This document shows positions 10,783 to 20,179 of a DNA stretch of 64,000 bases, one piece after another. The DNA is taken from positions 1 to 64,000 of the forward strand of contig ONFJ01000001.1 in NCBI GenBank assembly GCA_900317085.1, in the 5' to 3' direction. The stretch is from an uncultured Eubacteriales bacterium (GTDB lineage Bacteria > Bacillota > Clostridia > Oscillospirales > Acutalibacteraceae). Within the stretch, counting starts at the first letter, position 1. Each line of letters starts with the position of its first letter. The position numbers and the translations under genes were made by a program. The notes below the pieces were generated by a model that saw nothing but the letters and a program-made list of their open reading frames with translations, searched no databases and was not told where the DNA came from.

Positions 10783-12152
10783 TGCCAAAAGAGTATAGAA
10801 CTATACAGGAAGTATCCGGTCCTCTTATGATCGTCCGTGACGTCGAGAACGTCACCTACAACGAACTCGGTGAGATCGAACTGGCCAACGGCGAGACCCG
10901 CCGCTGCCGTGTTCTGGAAGTCGACGGCACCAACGCTGTCGTCCAGCTGTTCGAAAGCTCCACCGGTATCAACCTGGAAGAGTCCAAGGTCCGCTTTTCC
11001 GGACGTCAGATGGAACTGGGCGTGTCTGAGGACATGCTTGGCCGAGTCTTCGACGGTCTGGGTCGTCCCATCGACGGCGGTCCCGAGATCATTCCGGACA
11101 AACGCCTTGACGTCAACGGTGCTCCGATGAACCCGGCAGCCCGTGCTTTCCCGGCTGAGTTCATCCAGACCGGTATCTCCGCGATCGACGGTCTGAACAC
11201 GCTGGTCCGTGGTCAGAAGCTGCCGATCTTCTCCGCATCGGGTCTTCCGCATATGAACCTCGCTGCGCAGATCGCCCGTCAGGCAAAGGTCCTCGGTAAA
11301 GACGAGAACTTCGCCGTTGTCTTTGCTGCACTGGGTATCACGTTCGAAGAGTCCAACTACTTCGTGGAATCCTTCCGCGAGTCCGGCGCTCTCGACCGTA
11401 CCGTCATGTTCTCGAACCTCGCAAACGACCCGGCTGTCGAGCGTATCGCCACCCCGAAGATGGCCCTGACCGCTGCCGAGTACCTTGCGTTCGAAAAGGA
11501 CATGCACGTCCTCGTCATCCTGACCGACATCACGAACTACGCGGATGCTCTTCGTGAGGTTTCCGCCGCCCGTAAGGAAGTTCCTGGTCGTCGTGGTTAT
11601 CCGGGTTACCTGTACACGGACCTTGCCACCATGTATGAGCGCGCAGGTCGTCAGCTGGGCAAGACCGGTTCCATCACCATGATCCCGATCCTTACCATGC
11701 CGGAAGATGATAAAACGCACCCGATCCCCGACCTTACCGGTTACATCACCGAAGGTCAGATCATCCTGTCCCGTGACCTTTACCGCAAGGGCCTGCAGCC
11801 CCCGGTCGACGTCCTTCCGTCTCTGTCCCGTCTGAAAGATAAGGGTATCGGCGAAGGCAAGACCCGTAAAGACCACAAGAACACGATGAACCAGCTCTTT
11901 GCCGCGTACTCCCGTGGTAAGGACGCGAAAGAACTCATGACGATCCTTGGTGAGGCCGCTCTGACCGACATCGACCTCCTGTACGCCAAGTTCGCCGACG
12001 AGTTCGAGAAGAAGTATGTTTCTCAGGGCTACGACAACGACAGAAGCATCGAAGAGACCCTCGACATCGGTTGGGAACTCCTTCGTCTGCTCCCGCGTTC
12101 CGAGCTGAAACGTATTTCTGACAAACTTCTCGATGAGTATTACGACGCATAA
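10782..12152 (+). CDS. atpB: V-type ATPase subunit B
   Basis: Non-catalytic nucleotide-binding subunit, 456 residues. It has the same fold as subunit A but no intact P-loop: [15 protein letters not shown] stands in its place, as expected of the family. The motifs SYLYTDL-like ([15 protein letters not shown]) and [27 protein letters not shown] are diagnostic. It overlaps atpA by one base and precedes atpD by 15. Confidence 0.97.
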   Translation: MPKEYRTIQEVSGPLMIVRDVENVTYNELGEIELANGETRRCRVLEVDGTNAVVQLFESSTGINLEESKVRFSGRQMELGVSEDMLGRVFDGLGRPIDGGPEIIPDKRLDVNGAPMNPAARAFPAEFIQTGISAIDGLNTLVRGQKLPIFSASGLPHMNLAAQIARQAKVLGKDENFAVVFAALGITFEESNYFVESFRESGALDRTVMFSNLANDPAVERIATPKMALTAAEYLAFEKDMHVLVILTDITNYADALREVSAARKEVPGRRGYPGYLYTDLATMYERAGRQLGKTGSITMIPILTMPEDDKTHPIPDLTGYITEGQIILSRDLYRKGLQPPVDVLPSLSRLKDKGIGEGKTRKDHKNTMNQLFAAYSRGKDAKELMTILGEAALTDIDLLYAKFADEFEKKYVSQGYDNDRSIEETLDIGWELLRLLPRSELKRISDKLLDEYYDA

Positions 12153-12167
12153 TCAGGAGGCTTAACA

Positions 12168-12830
12168 GTGGCAATTCTCAACGTCAACCCGACGAGAATG
12201 GAACTCACCAACTTGAAGGGTAAGCTGAGCACCGCTACTCGCGGACACAAGCTCCTGAAAGACAAGCGAGATGAACTCATGAGAGAATTCATCGACCTTG
12301 TGCGTGAGAACAAAGAGGTCCGTCGCGAGGTGGAAGCCGGCATCGCCAAAGCCAACCAGCATATGGCCATTGCCCGCTCTGTCATGTCCGACGAATCCCT
12401 CAATGTTGCCTTAATGCTTCCTATGCAGGAAATGAGCCTCGACATCTCCGAAAAGAATGTCATGAGCGTCAACATCCCGGTCTTCGACATCCAGTACAAG
12501 ACCGCCGATGAGAACGACATCTATTCTTACGGTTATGCCTTCACGTCCAGCGACCTTGACGACGCCGTCAAAGCACTCTCCGACATCATGCCGAAGATGA
12601 TGCGCCTGGCAGAGATCGAAAAATCCTGTCAGCTGATGGCCGCCGAGATTGAAAAGACCAGACGCCGCGTCAACGCGCTCGAACACGTTCTGATCCCGAA
12701 CTATCAGGATACCATCCGCTACATCCGTATGAAGCTGGATGAGAACGAGAGAGCGAACACGACCCGACTGATGAAGGTCAAAGACATGATGCTCGAAGAA
12801 GCTCATCACTACTCGGAACGGGAACAATAA
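12168..12830 (+). CDS. atpD: V-type ATPase subunit D
   Basis: Central rotor shaft, 220 residues, formed mainly by two long helices (about 10-80 and 120-215). The start MAILNVNPTRMELTNLKGKL is the family pattern. The start codon is GTG, set by CAGGAGG 10 bases upstream. Last gene of the H-I-K-E-C-F-A-B-D operon, an order also known from methanogen A-type ATPase operons; a strong terminator follows. Confidence 0.95.
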   Translation: MAILNVNPTRMELTNLKGKLSTATRGHKLLKDKRDELMREFIDLVRENKEVRREVEAGIAKANQHMAIARSVMSDESLNVALMLPMQEMSLDISEKNVMSVNIPVFDIQYKTADENDIYSYGYAFTSSDLDDAVKALSDIMPKMMRLAEIEKSCQLMAAEIEKTRRRVNALEHVLIPNYQDTIRYIRMKLDENERANTTRLMKVKDMMLEEAHHYSEREQ

Positions 12831-12837
12831 CAAACAA

Positions 12838-12875
12838 CAGCGGCTGAGACGTTCTGTCTCAGCCGTTGCTTTTTT
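12838..12875 (+). terminator. Terminator of the V-type ATPase operon
   Basis: A 13-pair stem (12838-12850 with 12856-12868, one G-U) around a 5-base loop is followed by six T (12870-12875). It begins eight bases after the atpD stop codon. Confidence 0.93.
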
Positions 12876-12949
12876 ATGCGACATTTGATAGAGTATATAG
12901 GATTATTTTATTGTTAATATAACGATTTCTATAAAAGGAGGTGAGACCG

Positions 12950-15358
12950 GTGGCGGACAACAGCGGCATGTTCCAGCGGTTCGTGAAGAACTATGTGAAG
13001 TACCTGCGGGCGAAGACCAAAAAGCAGGTGGGGAATGACTACTGGGAGCAGTACATCGCCGAACACCCTGCGGAAGAAGGGGCGAACCGGTCTGCCCTCA
13101 AACAGGCGGTCCTCAAAGAGTACCGGGATTCCGACCAGTACCTGACGGACCTCGACATGGCGCTCTGGAACAACGAAGAGCTGCAGAACATCCTCGCGGA
13201 AAACCCCGACGAGATGGCGAAACTGAAGGACATCTTCGACAGTGAGATCAATCTGATCCGGGGCAACCTGCGCCGGGGCCAGGGCATCAACATGGGTCGG
13301 GTCCTGCGTTCCTATGAGAAAAAACAGGAGGCGATGCACTACGAGCCGGACCGCACGGTCCCGGAGATGGCGGCAGACTACCTGCCGGAATTCGTCGACT
13401 TCCTGACCGCGAAACTCGAAAAGTATTTCACGACCCAGAGAGTCCGGGTGTTCACGAAGAGCATGGATGACAACCCGGTCTCCGTCAGCTGGCTGAACGC
13501 GGACAACGTGGGGGACTACCTGCGTGTTTACGACGACATCGGCCTCCTCGAGCCCATCCTCTACAAATACGTCTTGCAGGGCATGCCTCCCGCGTACAGC
13601 TTCGCGCTCGAGGTGGCCCATCGCTATAAACTGCCGAAGACCGGCGCGTTCGTGTCGAAGTCGGCGCAGGAGATCACCGCGGCGGGCCTTCTCGGCACCG
13701 TCTACCGGGAACTCTATGACCGCTTCACGACAGACCATGTGGTCGAACTGCTGAAGCGCAACGGCCGTTACGGCAAGATCATGAAGCACTACGAGAGCGA
13801 GCTCAAGCGGCTCCGCCACCTTCATGAGAACATGCTCCGGGAGATCCCGGACAACTACATCGACCTCTACCCGCTGGCGCGCCGCATGGACCGGCACTTC
13901 ATCATCCACGCCGGGCCTACGAACAGCGGCAAGACCTATCAGGCCATCCAGGCCCTGAAGCGGGCGGAGACCGGCATCTACCTCGGGCCCCTGCGTCTGC
14001 TTGCCTATGAGCAGTTCGAGGCGATGAACCTCGACGGGTGCGCGTGCAACCTGCTGACCGGGGAAGAGACCATCGACATCCCCGGGGCGAAGCACCAGGC
14101 CTCGACGGTCGAGATGCTGGACCTCACGAAGATCTACGACTGCGCCGTCATCGACGAAGCGCAGATGATCGCCGATAAAGACAGGGGAGGCGCCTGGACC
14201 ACCGCGGTCCTCGGTGTCTGTGCCGAAGAAGTGCACGTCTGCTGCGCGATGAACGCCGTGGAACTCCTCATCCATCTCATCGACGACTGTGAAGACACCT
14301 ACGAAGTCGTCTACCACCAGCGCCAGACCCGTCTGGCCCTCGACAACGAGAACTTCGACTTCCCGGGCTCCGTCCACGAGAAGGACGCGCTCATCGTGTT
14401 CTCCCGCCGGAATGTCCATGCCGTGGCCTCCGAGCTGCAGCGCCGGGGCGTCCTGTGCAGTGTCATCTACGGCGCGCTGCCCTACGATGTCCGCCATGAA
14501 GAAGCCCGCAAGTTCATGAACGGCGAGACCCAGGTGGTCGTCGCGACCGACGCCATCGGCCTCGGTATGAACCTGCCCATCCGCCGCATCGTCTTCCTCG
14601 AGCAGTCGAAATTCGACGGGGAAGAGGTCCGCTACCTGAAGCCGGACGAAGTCCAGCAGATCGCGGGACGGGCCGGCCGACGGGGCATGTATGAGATCGG
14701 CTTCGTCAACTCCTTCGGCGAGAAGCGGTTCATCCGCAAACAGCTCCTGACCGAGAACCCGAACCTGACGTCGGCCGTCATCGACTTCCCGCCGTCCCTG
14801 CTGGGCCTCGACGCGAGCCTTTCTGACATCCTGAAACGGTGGAACGACATTCCCGAGAAAGAGGGCTACCACAAGGCGGACCTCACACTGAAGATCGAAC
14901 TCTGTGAAGAGCTCGAGACCCTCTCCGACGACAAGGACCTCATCTACCGGTTCCTGTGCATCCCCTTCGACGAGAAGGAGGACTCCCTTCGGGAACTCTG
15001 GGTCCGGCTGTTCCTGCAACAGCAGGCAGGGGAGACGGTCAAGGCGATCGACTACCTGCCGTATGCCGGCGAACTGCCGAACAAGGTGGACCTGCAGGAC
15101 CTCGAATACGCCTACAAGGTCTGCGACCTGCTCTACTACTACCTCGAACGCTTCGGCAACGACGACGAACTGCCGGCGGTCCGGGAGGAGAAACGGGTCA
15201 TCTCCGAGGGCATCACCGAACTCCTTGAAAAGCAGCAGCTGCCCGAGAACCGGTGCAAACGCTGCGGCCGGAGACTGCCCTGGAACTACCGCTACCGCGT
15301 CTGTGAATCCTGCCACCTGCGGTCCCGTACCGGGTACCACCGCGGACGACGCCGGTAA
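12950..15358 (+). CDS. SUV3-like DExH-box RNA helicase with C-terminal zinc ribbon
   Basis: An 802-residue helicase whose core matches the SUV3 family, best known from mitochondrial RNA decay. Motifs seen: HAGPTNSGKTYQ (322-331, Walker A), GIYLGPLRLLAYEQFEAMN (Ia), DEAQMIAD (402-409, motif II), VVVATDAIGLGMNLPIRR (about 529, motif V) and QIAGRAGRRG (about 569, motif VI). Before the core is a 320-residue helical region without recognised domains. The extreme C-terminus has four cysteines, C769-x2-C772-x12-C785-x2-C788, a likely zinc ribbon. I chose GTG 12950, seven bases after AAAGGAGGTG; GTG 12941 overlaps that site. It is a single gene between two operons. RNA unwinding is inferred from the family. 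Confidence 0.85.
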   Translation: MADNSGMFQRFVKNYVKYLRAKTKKQVGNDYWEQYIAEHPAEEGANRSALKQAVLKEYRDSDQYLTDLDMALWNNEELQNILAENPDEMAKLKDIFDSEINLIRGNLRRGQGINMGRVLRSYEKKQEAMHYEPDRTVPEMAADYLPEFVDFLTAKLEKYFTTQRVRVFTKSMDDNPVSVSWLNADNVGDYLRVYDDIGLLEPILYKYVLQGMPPAYSFALEVAHRYKLPKTGAFVSKSAQEITAAGLLGTVYRELYDRFTTDHVVELLKRNGRYGKIMKHYESELKRLRHLHENMLREIPDNYIDLYPLARRMDRHFIIHAGPTNSGKTYQAIQALKRAETGIYLGPLRLLAYEQFEAMNLDGCACNLLTGEETIDIPGAKHQASTVEMLDLTKIYDCAVIDEAQMIADKDRGGAWTTAVLGVCAEEVHVCCAMNAVELLIHLIDDCEDTYEVVYHQRQTRLALDNENFDFPGSVHEKDALIVFSRRNVHAVASELQRRGVLCSVIYGALPYDVRHEEARKFMNGETQVVVATDAIGLGMNLPIRRIVFLEQSKFDGEEVRYLKPDEVQQIAGRAGRRGMYEIGFVNSFGEKRFIRKQLLTENPNLTSAVIDFPPSLLGLDASLSDILKRWNDIPEKEGYHKADLTLKIELCEELETLSDDKDLIYRFLCIPFDEKEDSLRELWVRLFLQQQAGETVKAIDYLPYAGELPNKVDLQDLEYAYKVCDLLYYYLERFGNDDELPAVREEKRVISEGITELLEKQQLPENRCKRCGRRLPWNYRYRVCESCHLRSRTGYHRGRRR

Positions 15359-15373
15359 ATCGCCAATTTATGC

Positions 15374-15402
15374 TTGACTTTAGCGTAGTAATACGGTAAC
15401 AT
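15374..15402 (+). promoter_or_regulatory. Promoter of the histidine operon
   Basis: TTGACT (15374-15379) and TAACAT (15397-15402) are 17 bases apart. The leader is short (about 25 bases to hisZ), so there is no room for a leader peptide or T-box. Confidence 0.6.
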
Positions 15403-15415
15403 GCTACTAAACTAA
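15380..15415. promoter_or_regulatory. Dyad overlapping the his promoter, candidate operator
   Basis: TTAGCGTAGTA (15380-15390) faces TACTAAACTAA (15405-15415): nine of eleven bases are complementary, in the form TTAGnnTAGTA ... TACTAnnCTAA. The dyad covers the spacer and -10 box, where a repressor would block transcription. TrpR-like repressors are proposed to control his genes in Firmicutes; assignment to one is inference. Confidence 0.4.
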
Positions 15416-15434
15416 AATTCCAAGGGAGGACGCT

Positions 15435-16559
15435 ATGTTCGACGAAAGCATCCTGAAAACCGAAGAACGGGCAGTATTCACGCTCCGCTCCCTCTATGCG
15501 AGACACGGCTACCAGCCCTATAAAATGAGCAAATTCGAGGAATACGACCTCTATGCCCGCAACAAGGACTTCCTTGTCAGCGACAGTGTCATCACGTTCA
15601 CCGACACCACCGGCAAACTGATGGCGCTGAAACCCGACGTCACGCTGTCGATCATCAAGAACTACAAAGATGAGCCCGGCGTCATGCAGCGGGTCTATTA
15701 CAACGAAAACGTCTACCGGGTCTCCGATGAGACCCATCAGTATAAGGAGATCCTCCAGACCGGCCTCGAGTGCATGGGCGAGATCGACTTCTACAACCTC
15801 TGTGAAGTCCTCCGTCTGGCCGTCGAGAGCCTGCGTTCCCTGTCCGGGGAATTCGTCCTCGAGATCTCCCACATGGGCATCCTCTCCGGGCTTCTGAACG
15901 CCGCGGGCGTCGACAAGGACTTCGTCGAACAGGTCTCGTCGCTCATCGCCGACAAGAACGCCCACGAGATCCCCCGCATCTGCGCGCAGTACGACGTCCC
16001 GCAGGAACTCTGCGACAAGCTCGTCCGCTTCGTCGGGGTCTACGGCAGCCGGGACAAGGTCCTCGCCGAACTCGCCGACCTCTGCGAGGGGGAGGAGATG
16101 GAAGCCGCTCTGCAACAGCTGAAAGACCTCTCCGCGGAACTGGACGGCTGGAAGGACTCCTCCCGCATTCGCTTCGACTTCTCGCTGGTCAACGACATGC
16201 GTTACTATGACGGCATCGTGTTCCAGGGCTTCGTCGAAGGCATCCCGGACGTCATCCTCACCGGCGGCCAGTACGACCGGCTGATGAGACGCATGGGCCG
16301 CAAGTCCGGCGCCATCGGATTCGCGGTATACCTCGACCTGCTCGACAACTTCCTGTCGGAACGGACCACCTTCGATGTGGACGTCATCCTGCTCTACGAT
16401 GACGACGCCGATCTCGCGCTCCTCGATGAGATGGCGGCGACCTACATGAAGAAGGGCCTGACGGTCTCCGTCCAGAAGCAGGTGCCGAAGAAACTGAGCT
16501 GCCGACAGCTCGTGAGATTCAACAACAAGGGGGTCGAGATCCTTGAAACAAATGATTAA
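15435..16559 (+). CDS. hisZ: ATP phosphoribosyltransferase regulatory subunit HisZ
   Basis: HisRS-like regulatory subunit that activates short-form HisG and carries histidine feedback. The 374-residue protein has the class II synthetase-like motif LKPDVTLSIIKNY and the GLECMGEID segment, but lacks the anticodon-binding domain of true histidyl-tRNA synthetase. GGGAGG precedes the ATG. First gene of the his operon; its last 17 bases overlap hisG. Confidence 0.93.
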   Translation: MFDESILKTEERAVFTLRSLYARHGYQPYKMSKFEEYDLYARNKDFLVSDSVITFTDTTGKLMALKPDVTLSIIKNYKDEPGVMQRVYYNENVYRVSDETHQYKEILQTGLECMGEIDFYNLCEVLRLAVESLRSLSGEFVLEISHMGILSGLLNAAGVDKDFVEQVSSLIADKNAHEIPRICAQYDVPQELCDKLVRFVGVYGSRDKVLAELADLCEGEEMEAALQQLKDLSAELDGWKDSSRIRFDFSLVNDMRYYDGIVFQGFVEGIPDVILTGGQYDRLMRRMGRKSGAIGFAVYLDLLDNFLSERTTFDVDVILLYDDDADLALLDEMAATYMKKGLTVSVQKQVPKKLSCRQLVRFNNKGVEILETND

Positions 16560-17178
16560 CGTCGCGCTCCCGAAGGGCCGCCTCGGCGAGAAAGTCTACT
16601 CCATGTTCGAGGCCGCCGGCTACGAATGCCCCTCCATCCGCGAGAAGAACCGCAAACTCATCTTCGAGAACGAGGAGACCGGGGTCCGCTACTTCTGGGT
16701 CAAGCCCTCCGATGTGGCGATCTACGTCGAACGGGGTGCCGCCGACATTGGCGTCGCCGGCAAGGATATCCTCGAAGAATACCGTCCCAATGTCTACGAA
16801 CTGCTGGACCTCAAGACCGGCGTCTGCAAGATGATGGTGGCGGCGAAGTCCGACTTCCACGACGACCACTCGAAGACCTTGCGTGTTGCTACGAAATTTG
16901 TTAATATTGCAAGGAATTATTATGCCGGCAAGAGCCGCGATATCGACATCATCAAACTCAACGGTTCCATCGAAATCGCGCCTATTTTAGGGCTTTCCGA
17001 TGTCATCGTCGACATCGTCGAGACCGGCACCACGCTCAAGGAGAATGACCTTCAGGTTTACGAGGACATTTTCCCGATCTCGGCGCGGCTCATCGCCAAC
17101 AAGTCCAGCTTCCAGTTCAAGACCGAACAGATGGAAGACCTGGTCGCATCTCTGAAGAAACAGGTGGAAAAACAATGA
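16543..17178 (+). CDS. hisG: ATP phosphoribosyltransferase, short form HisG
   Basis: First step of histidine synthesis: joins ATP and PRPP to phosphoribosyl-ATP. The 211-residue length is the short form that needs HisZ. NVALPKGRLGEK, ADIGVAGKDIL and DIVETGTTLKEN (the PRPP-binding signature) are present. I chose TTG 16543 because AGGGGG lies 9 bases before it; ATG 16552 would be 18 bases from that site. It overlaps both neighbours. Confidence 0.95.
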   Translation: MKQMINVALPKGRLGEKVYSMFEAAGYECPSIREKNRKLIFENEETGVRYFWVKPSDVAIYVERGAADIGVAGKDILEEYRPNVYELLDLKTGVCKMMVAAKSDFHDDHSKTLRVATKFVNIARNYYAGKSRDIDIIKLNGSIEIAPILGLSDVIVDIVETGTTLKENDLQVYEDIFPISARLIANKSSFQFKTEQMEDLVASLKKQVEKQ

Positions 17179-18455
17179 TGAAGATCTACAGGTACGGCGA
17201 GGTCTCGAACGACGAGATCTTTGCCCGTCCGGATATGAAGACCGGCGTCGAGGACGTCGTCGCGGACATCATTTCCAATGTCCGGGCGCGGGGCGATGAA
17301 GCCCTCTTCGAGTACTGCCGGAAATTCGATAAAGCCGAACTCACGACCCTCGAGGTCTCCGAAGCGGAGATCGACGAGGCCTTTGACGTCATCGGCGACT
17401 TCCGCCGGGTCCTCGAACGGGCCGCGGCCAACATTACGAAATTCCACGAAAAGCAGCTTCGTAACAGCTTTATCATCAACGACGAAGACGGCATCGTCAT
17501 GGGACAGAAAGTCATCCCCATGGACAAGGCCGGTCTCTACGTACCCGGCGGCACCGCTGCCTATCCGTCCACCGTCCTCATGGACGCGGTCCCCGCGAAG
17601 ATCGCCGGTGTCGGCGAACTCGTCATCACGACTCCTCCGGGACCGGACGGGAAAGTGAACCCCTATGTCCTGGCGGCCGCGAAAGTGGCCGGTGTCGACC
17701 GCATCCTCAAAGTCGGCGGCGCCCAGGCCATCGCGGCACTCGCGTACGGCACCGAGACCGTCCCGAAGGTCGACAAGATCGTCGGCCCCGGCAACGCGTT
17801 CGTCGCGGAGGCCAAGAAGCAGGTGTTCGGTATCGTGTCCATCGACATGATCGCCGGTCCCTCCGAAGTCCTCTGTGTGGCTGACGCGAAGAGCGACCCG
17901 CGCCATGTGGCGGCGGACCTGCTCGCCCAGGCGGAGCACGATAAGAACGCCAGCGCGGTGCTCGTCACCGACAGCATGGAACTCGCGGAGCAGGTGGCCG
18001 CCGAAGTCGACCGTCAGCTGAAGACCCTTCCGCGCACGGAGATCGCCACCGCGTCCATCGAGAATAACGGCAAGATCATCGTCGCCGATGACCTGAGACA
18101 GGCCATCGACATCGCGAACGAGATCGCGCCCGAGCACCTCGAGCTCCACATGGACAACCCCTTTGATTACCTTGACGCCGTCCGGCATGCCGGCTCCATC
18201 TTCATGGGCCGCAACTGTCCGGAACCCCTCGGCGACTACTTCGCCGGCCCGAACCACACGCTGCCGACCCTCGGCACCGCGAAGTTCTCGAGCCCGCTGT
18301 CCGTCGACGACTTCGTCAAGAAAACTCAGTACACCTATTACACGAGAGACGCGCTCTCCCGTGTCTATGAAGACATCGCAGACTTTGCGGACCATGAAGG
18401 CCTGCACGGTCATGCCCGGAGCATCCGCTCCCGCTTTGAAGACGATCCGGAATAA
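17175..18455 (+). CDS. hisD: Histidinol dehydrogenase
   Basis: Last two oxidations, histidinol to histidine, NAD- and zinc-dependent. The 426-residue protein shows YVPGGTAAYPSTVLM, IAGPSEVLCVAD and DLLAQAEHD, and the zinc-ligand region GSIFMGRNCPEPLGDYFAGPNHTLPT. It overlaps the hisG stop codon (ATGA). A second in-frame ATG follows at 17178. Confidence 0.97.
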   Translation: MMKIYRYGEVSNDEIFARPDMKTGVEDVVADIISNVRARGDEALFEYCRKFDKAELTTLEVSEAEIDEAFDVIGDFRRVLERAAANITKFHEKQLRNSFIINDEDGIVMGQKVIPMDKAGLYVPGGTAAYPSTVLMDAVPAKIAGVGELVITTPPGPDGKVNPYVLAAAKVAGVDRILKVGGAQAIAALAYGTETVPKVDKIVGPGNAFVAEAKKQVFGIVSIDMIAGPSEVLCVADAKSDPRHVAADLLAQAEHDKNASAVLVTDSMELAEQVAAEVDRQLKTLPRTEIATASIENNGKIIVADDLRQAIDIANEIAPEHLELHMDNPFDYLDAVRHAGSIFMGRNCPEPLGDYFAGPNHTLPTLGTAKFSSPLSVDDFVKKTQYTYYTRDALSRVYEDIADFADHEGLHGHARSIRSRFEDDPE

Positions 18456-18466
18456 GGAGGGTTTCG

Positions 18467-19576
18467 ATGAGCAAGTATTTCGTTTCCAAATTCGACGACC
18501 TTGAGCCTTACGTCCCCGGCGAACAGCCCCAGGACATGAGCTATGTCAAACTGAATACCAATGAATCGCCCTTCGACCCGCCGAAGGAAGTCGTCCCGGT
18601 CATCCGTGACGCGGCCCGCAACATCCGGCTCTACTCCGATCCGGAGAGTCAGGAACTGCGCCAGGCCATCGCGGACTACTACGGCCTCGAGCCGGAGAAC
18701 GTCATGGCCACCAACGGCTCCGACGAAGCGCTGAACTACGCCTTCATGGCGTTCTGTGATGCGGAGCACCCCATCGTGTTTCCGGAAATCACCTACGGCT
18801 TCTACCCGGTCATCGCGAACCTCAACGGCATTCCGTATGAGACCCTCTCCCTGAAGGACGATTTCACGATCGATTCGAGAGAATACGAGAATATCGGGAA
18901 GAACATCTGCATCGCCAACCCCAACGCCCCGACGGGTATCGCCCTGTCGCTGGAGGAGATCGAACAGATCGTCCGCACGAACCCCGGCAATATCATCATC
19001 ATCGATGAGGCCTATGTTGACTTCGGTGCCCGCAGCTGCGTGCCCCTGCTCTACAAGTACGACAACCTGCTGGTCACTCAGACCTTCTCGAAGTCCCGCT
19101 CTCTGGCGGGCGGTCGCCTCGGCTTTATCATGGGCGCGAAGGACCTGATTGCGGACCTCAACACGCTGCGCAACGCTTCGAACCCCTACAACGTCAACCG
19201 CATGACCGCCAAAGCCGGCATCGTCACCCTGCGGGAGAACACCTATTTCAAGAACAGCTGCCATGCCATCCAGTTCAACCGCCGTTACACGCGCACCGCA
19301 CTGGAAAAGCTTGGCTTTGAAGTCCTGCCCTCGAGCGCGAACTTCCTCTTCGTCCGCTCCGACCGGATCGGCGGCGAGGAACTGTACCTGGCGCTGAAGG
19401 AACGGGGCGTGCTGGTCCGGCATTTCTCGGACCCGAAGATCTCCGACTGGAACCGCGTGACCATCGGCACGAAAGTCCAGATGGACATCTTCCTGCAGAA
19501 AGTCGAGGAGATCTTCAAGAAACAGGACGAAGAACGGGCCGCTGAAGAGGCGCACAAGGCCCGCCGCATCCGATAA
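18467..19576 (+). CDS. hisC: Histidinol-phosphate aminotransferase
   Basis: PLP-dependent, fold-type I aminotransferase of 369 residues that converts imidazole-acetol phosphate to histidinol phosphate. KLNTNESPFDPP at the N-terminus, ATNGSDEALNYAF, NPNAPTG and TFSKSRSLAGGRLGF (PLP lysine in the SKS motif) are visible. AGGAGG precedes the ATG. The Lys/Glu/Arg-rich C-terminal tail is slightly extended. Confidence 0.96.
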   Translation: MSKYFVSKFDDLEPYVPGEQPQDMSYVKLNTNESPFDPPKEVVPVIRDAARNIRLYSDPESQELRQAIADYYGLEPENVMATNGSDEALNYAFMAFCDAEHPIVFPEITYGFYPVIANLNGIPYETLSLKDDFTIDSREYENIGKNICIANPNAPTGIALSLEEIEQIVRTNPGNIIIIDEAYVDFGARSCVPLLYKYDNLLVTQTFSKSRSLAGGRLGFIMGAKDLIADLNTLRNASNPYNVNRMTAKAGIVTLRENTYFKNSCHAIQFNRRYTRTALEKLGFEVLPSSANFLFVRSDRIGGEELYLALKERGVLVRHFSDPKISDWNRVTIGTKVQMDIFLQKVEEIFKKQDEERAAEEAHKARRIR

Positions 19577-19589
19577 AGGAGGAAGTACT

Positions 19590-20177
19590 ATGAGAACCAG
19601 CGAGATCGTCCGCGACACCGCGGAGACGAAGATCCGTCTGAAACTGGACCTCGACGGGACCGGCAAGAGCAACATCGCCACCGGCGTCGGGTTCCTCGAC
19701 CACATGCTGACGCTGTTTGCCCGGCACGGCCGGTTCGACCTCGATGTCACCTGCGACGGCGACACCTATGTGGACTTCCACCACACGACCGAAGACATCG
19801 GCATCGCCCTTGGCATGGCCTTCACGGAAGCGCTGGGGGAGAAGCGGGGCATCGTGCGCTACGGCAGCACCATCCTGCCCATGGATGAGACCCTCATCCT
19901 GTCTGCCGTCGACATCTCCGGCCGAAGCTTCCTCGCCTATGACTGCGACATCCCGACCCAGAAGGTCGGCGACTTCGACACCGAACTCGCCGAAGAGTTC
20001 TGGTACGGCTTCACCCGCAAGGCAGAGCTGACCCTGCACATCAAACAGCTGGCGGGAACGAATTCCCACCACATCATCGAAGGCACGTTCAAGTCGGTGG
20101 CCCGCACCCTGAAGGACGCGGTGGCCATTGACCCTGCCTTTGCCGACGAGATCCCCTCCACGAAGGGAGTATTATAA
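19590..20177 (+). CDS. hisB: Imidazoleglycerol-phosphate dehydratase
   Basis: Manganese-dependent dehydration of imidazoleglycerol phosphate. At 195 residues it is the stand-alone dehydratase, without the phosphatase half found in enterics. Metal-site motifs GFLDHMLTLFARHG, DFHHTTEDIGI and GTNSHHIIEGTFKS are intact. AAAGGAGG precedes the ATG. The missing phosphatase is supplied by the PHP-family gene at 23249. Confidence 0.97.
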   Translation: MRTSEIVRDTAETKIRLKLDLDGTGKSNIATGVGFLDHMLTLFARHGRFDLDVTCDGDTYVDFHHTTEDIGIALGMAFTEALGEKRGIVRYGSTILPMDETLILSAVDISGRSFLAYDCDIPTQKVGDFDTELAEEFWYGFTRKAELTLHIKQLAGTNSHHIIEGTFKSVARTLKDAVAIDPAFADEIPSTKGVL

Positions 20178-20179
20178 GC

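Noticed and set aside
12929..15340. An 803-codon open frame on the - strand opposite the SUV3-like gene
   Set aside because: It mirrors the GC-rich codon pattern of the real gene, has no ribosome binding site, and its product shows no motif. Similar long mirror frames lie opposite atpA, priA-def, prkC and RNase J and were dropped for the same reason.
15416..15434. T-box or leader peptide for the his operon
   Set aside because: Only about 25 bases separate the promoter from hisZ, far too short for either.
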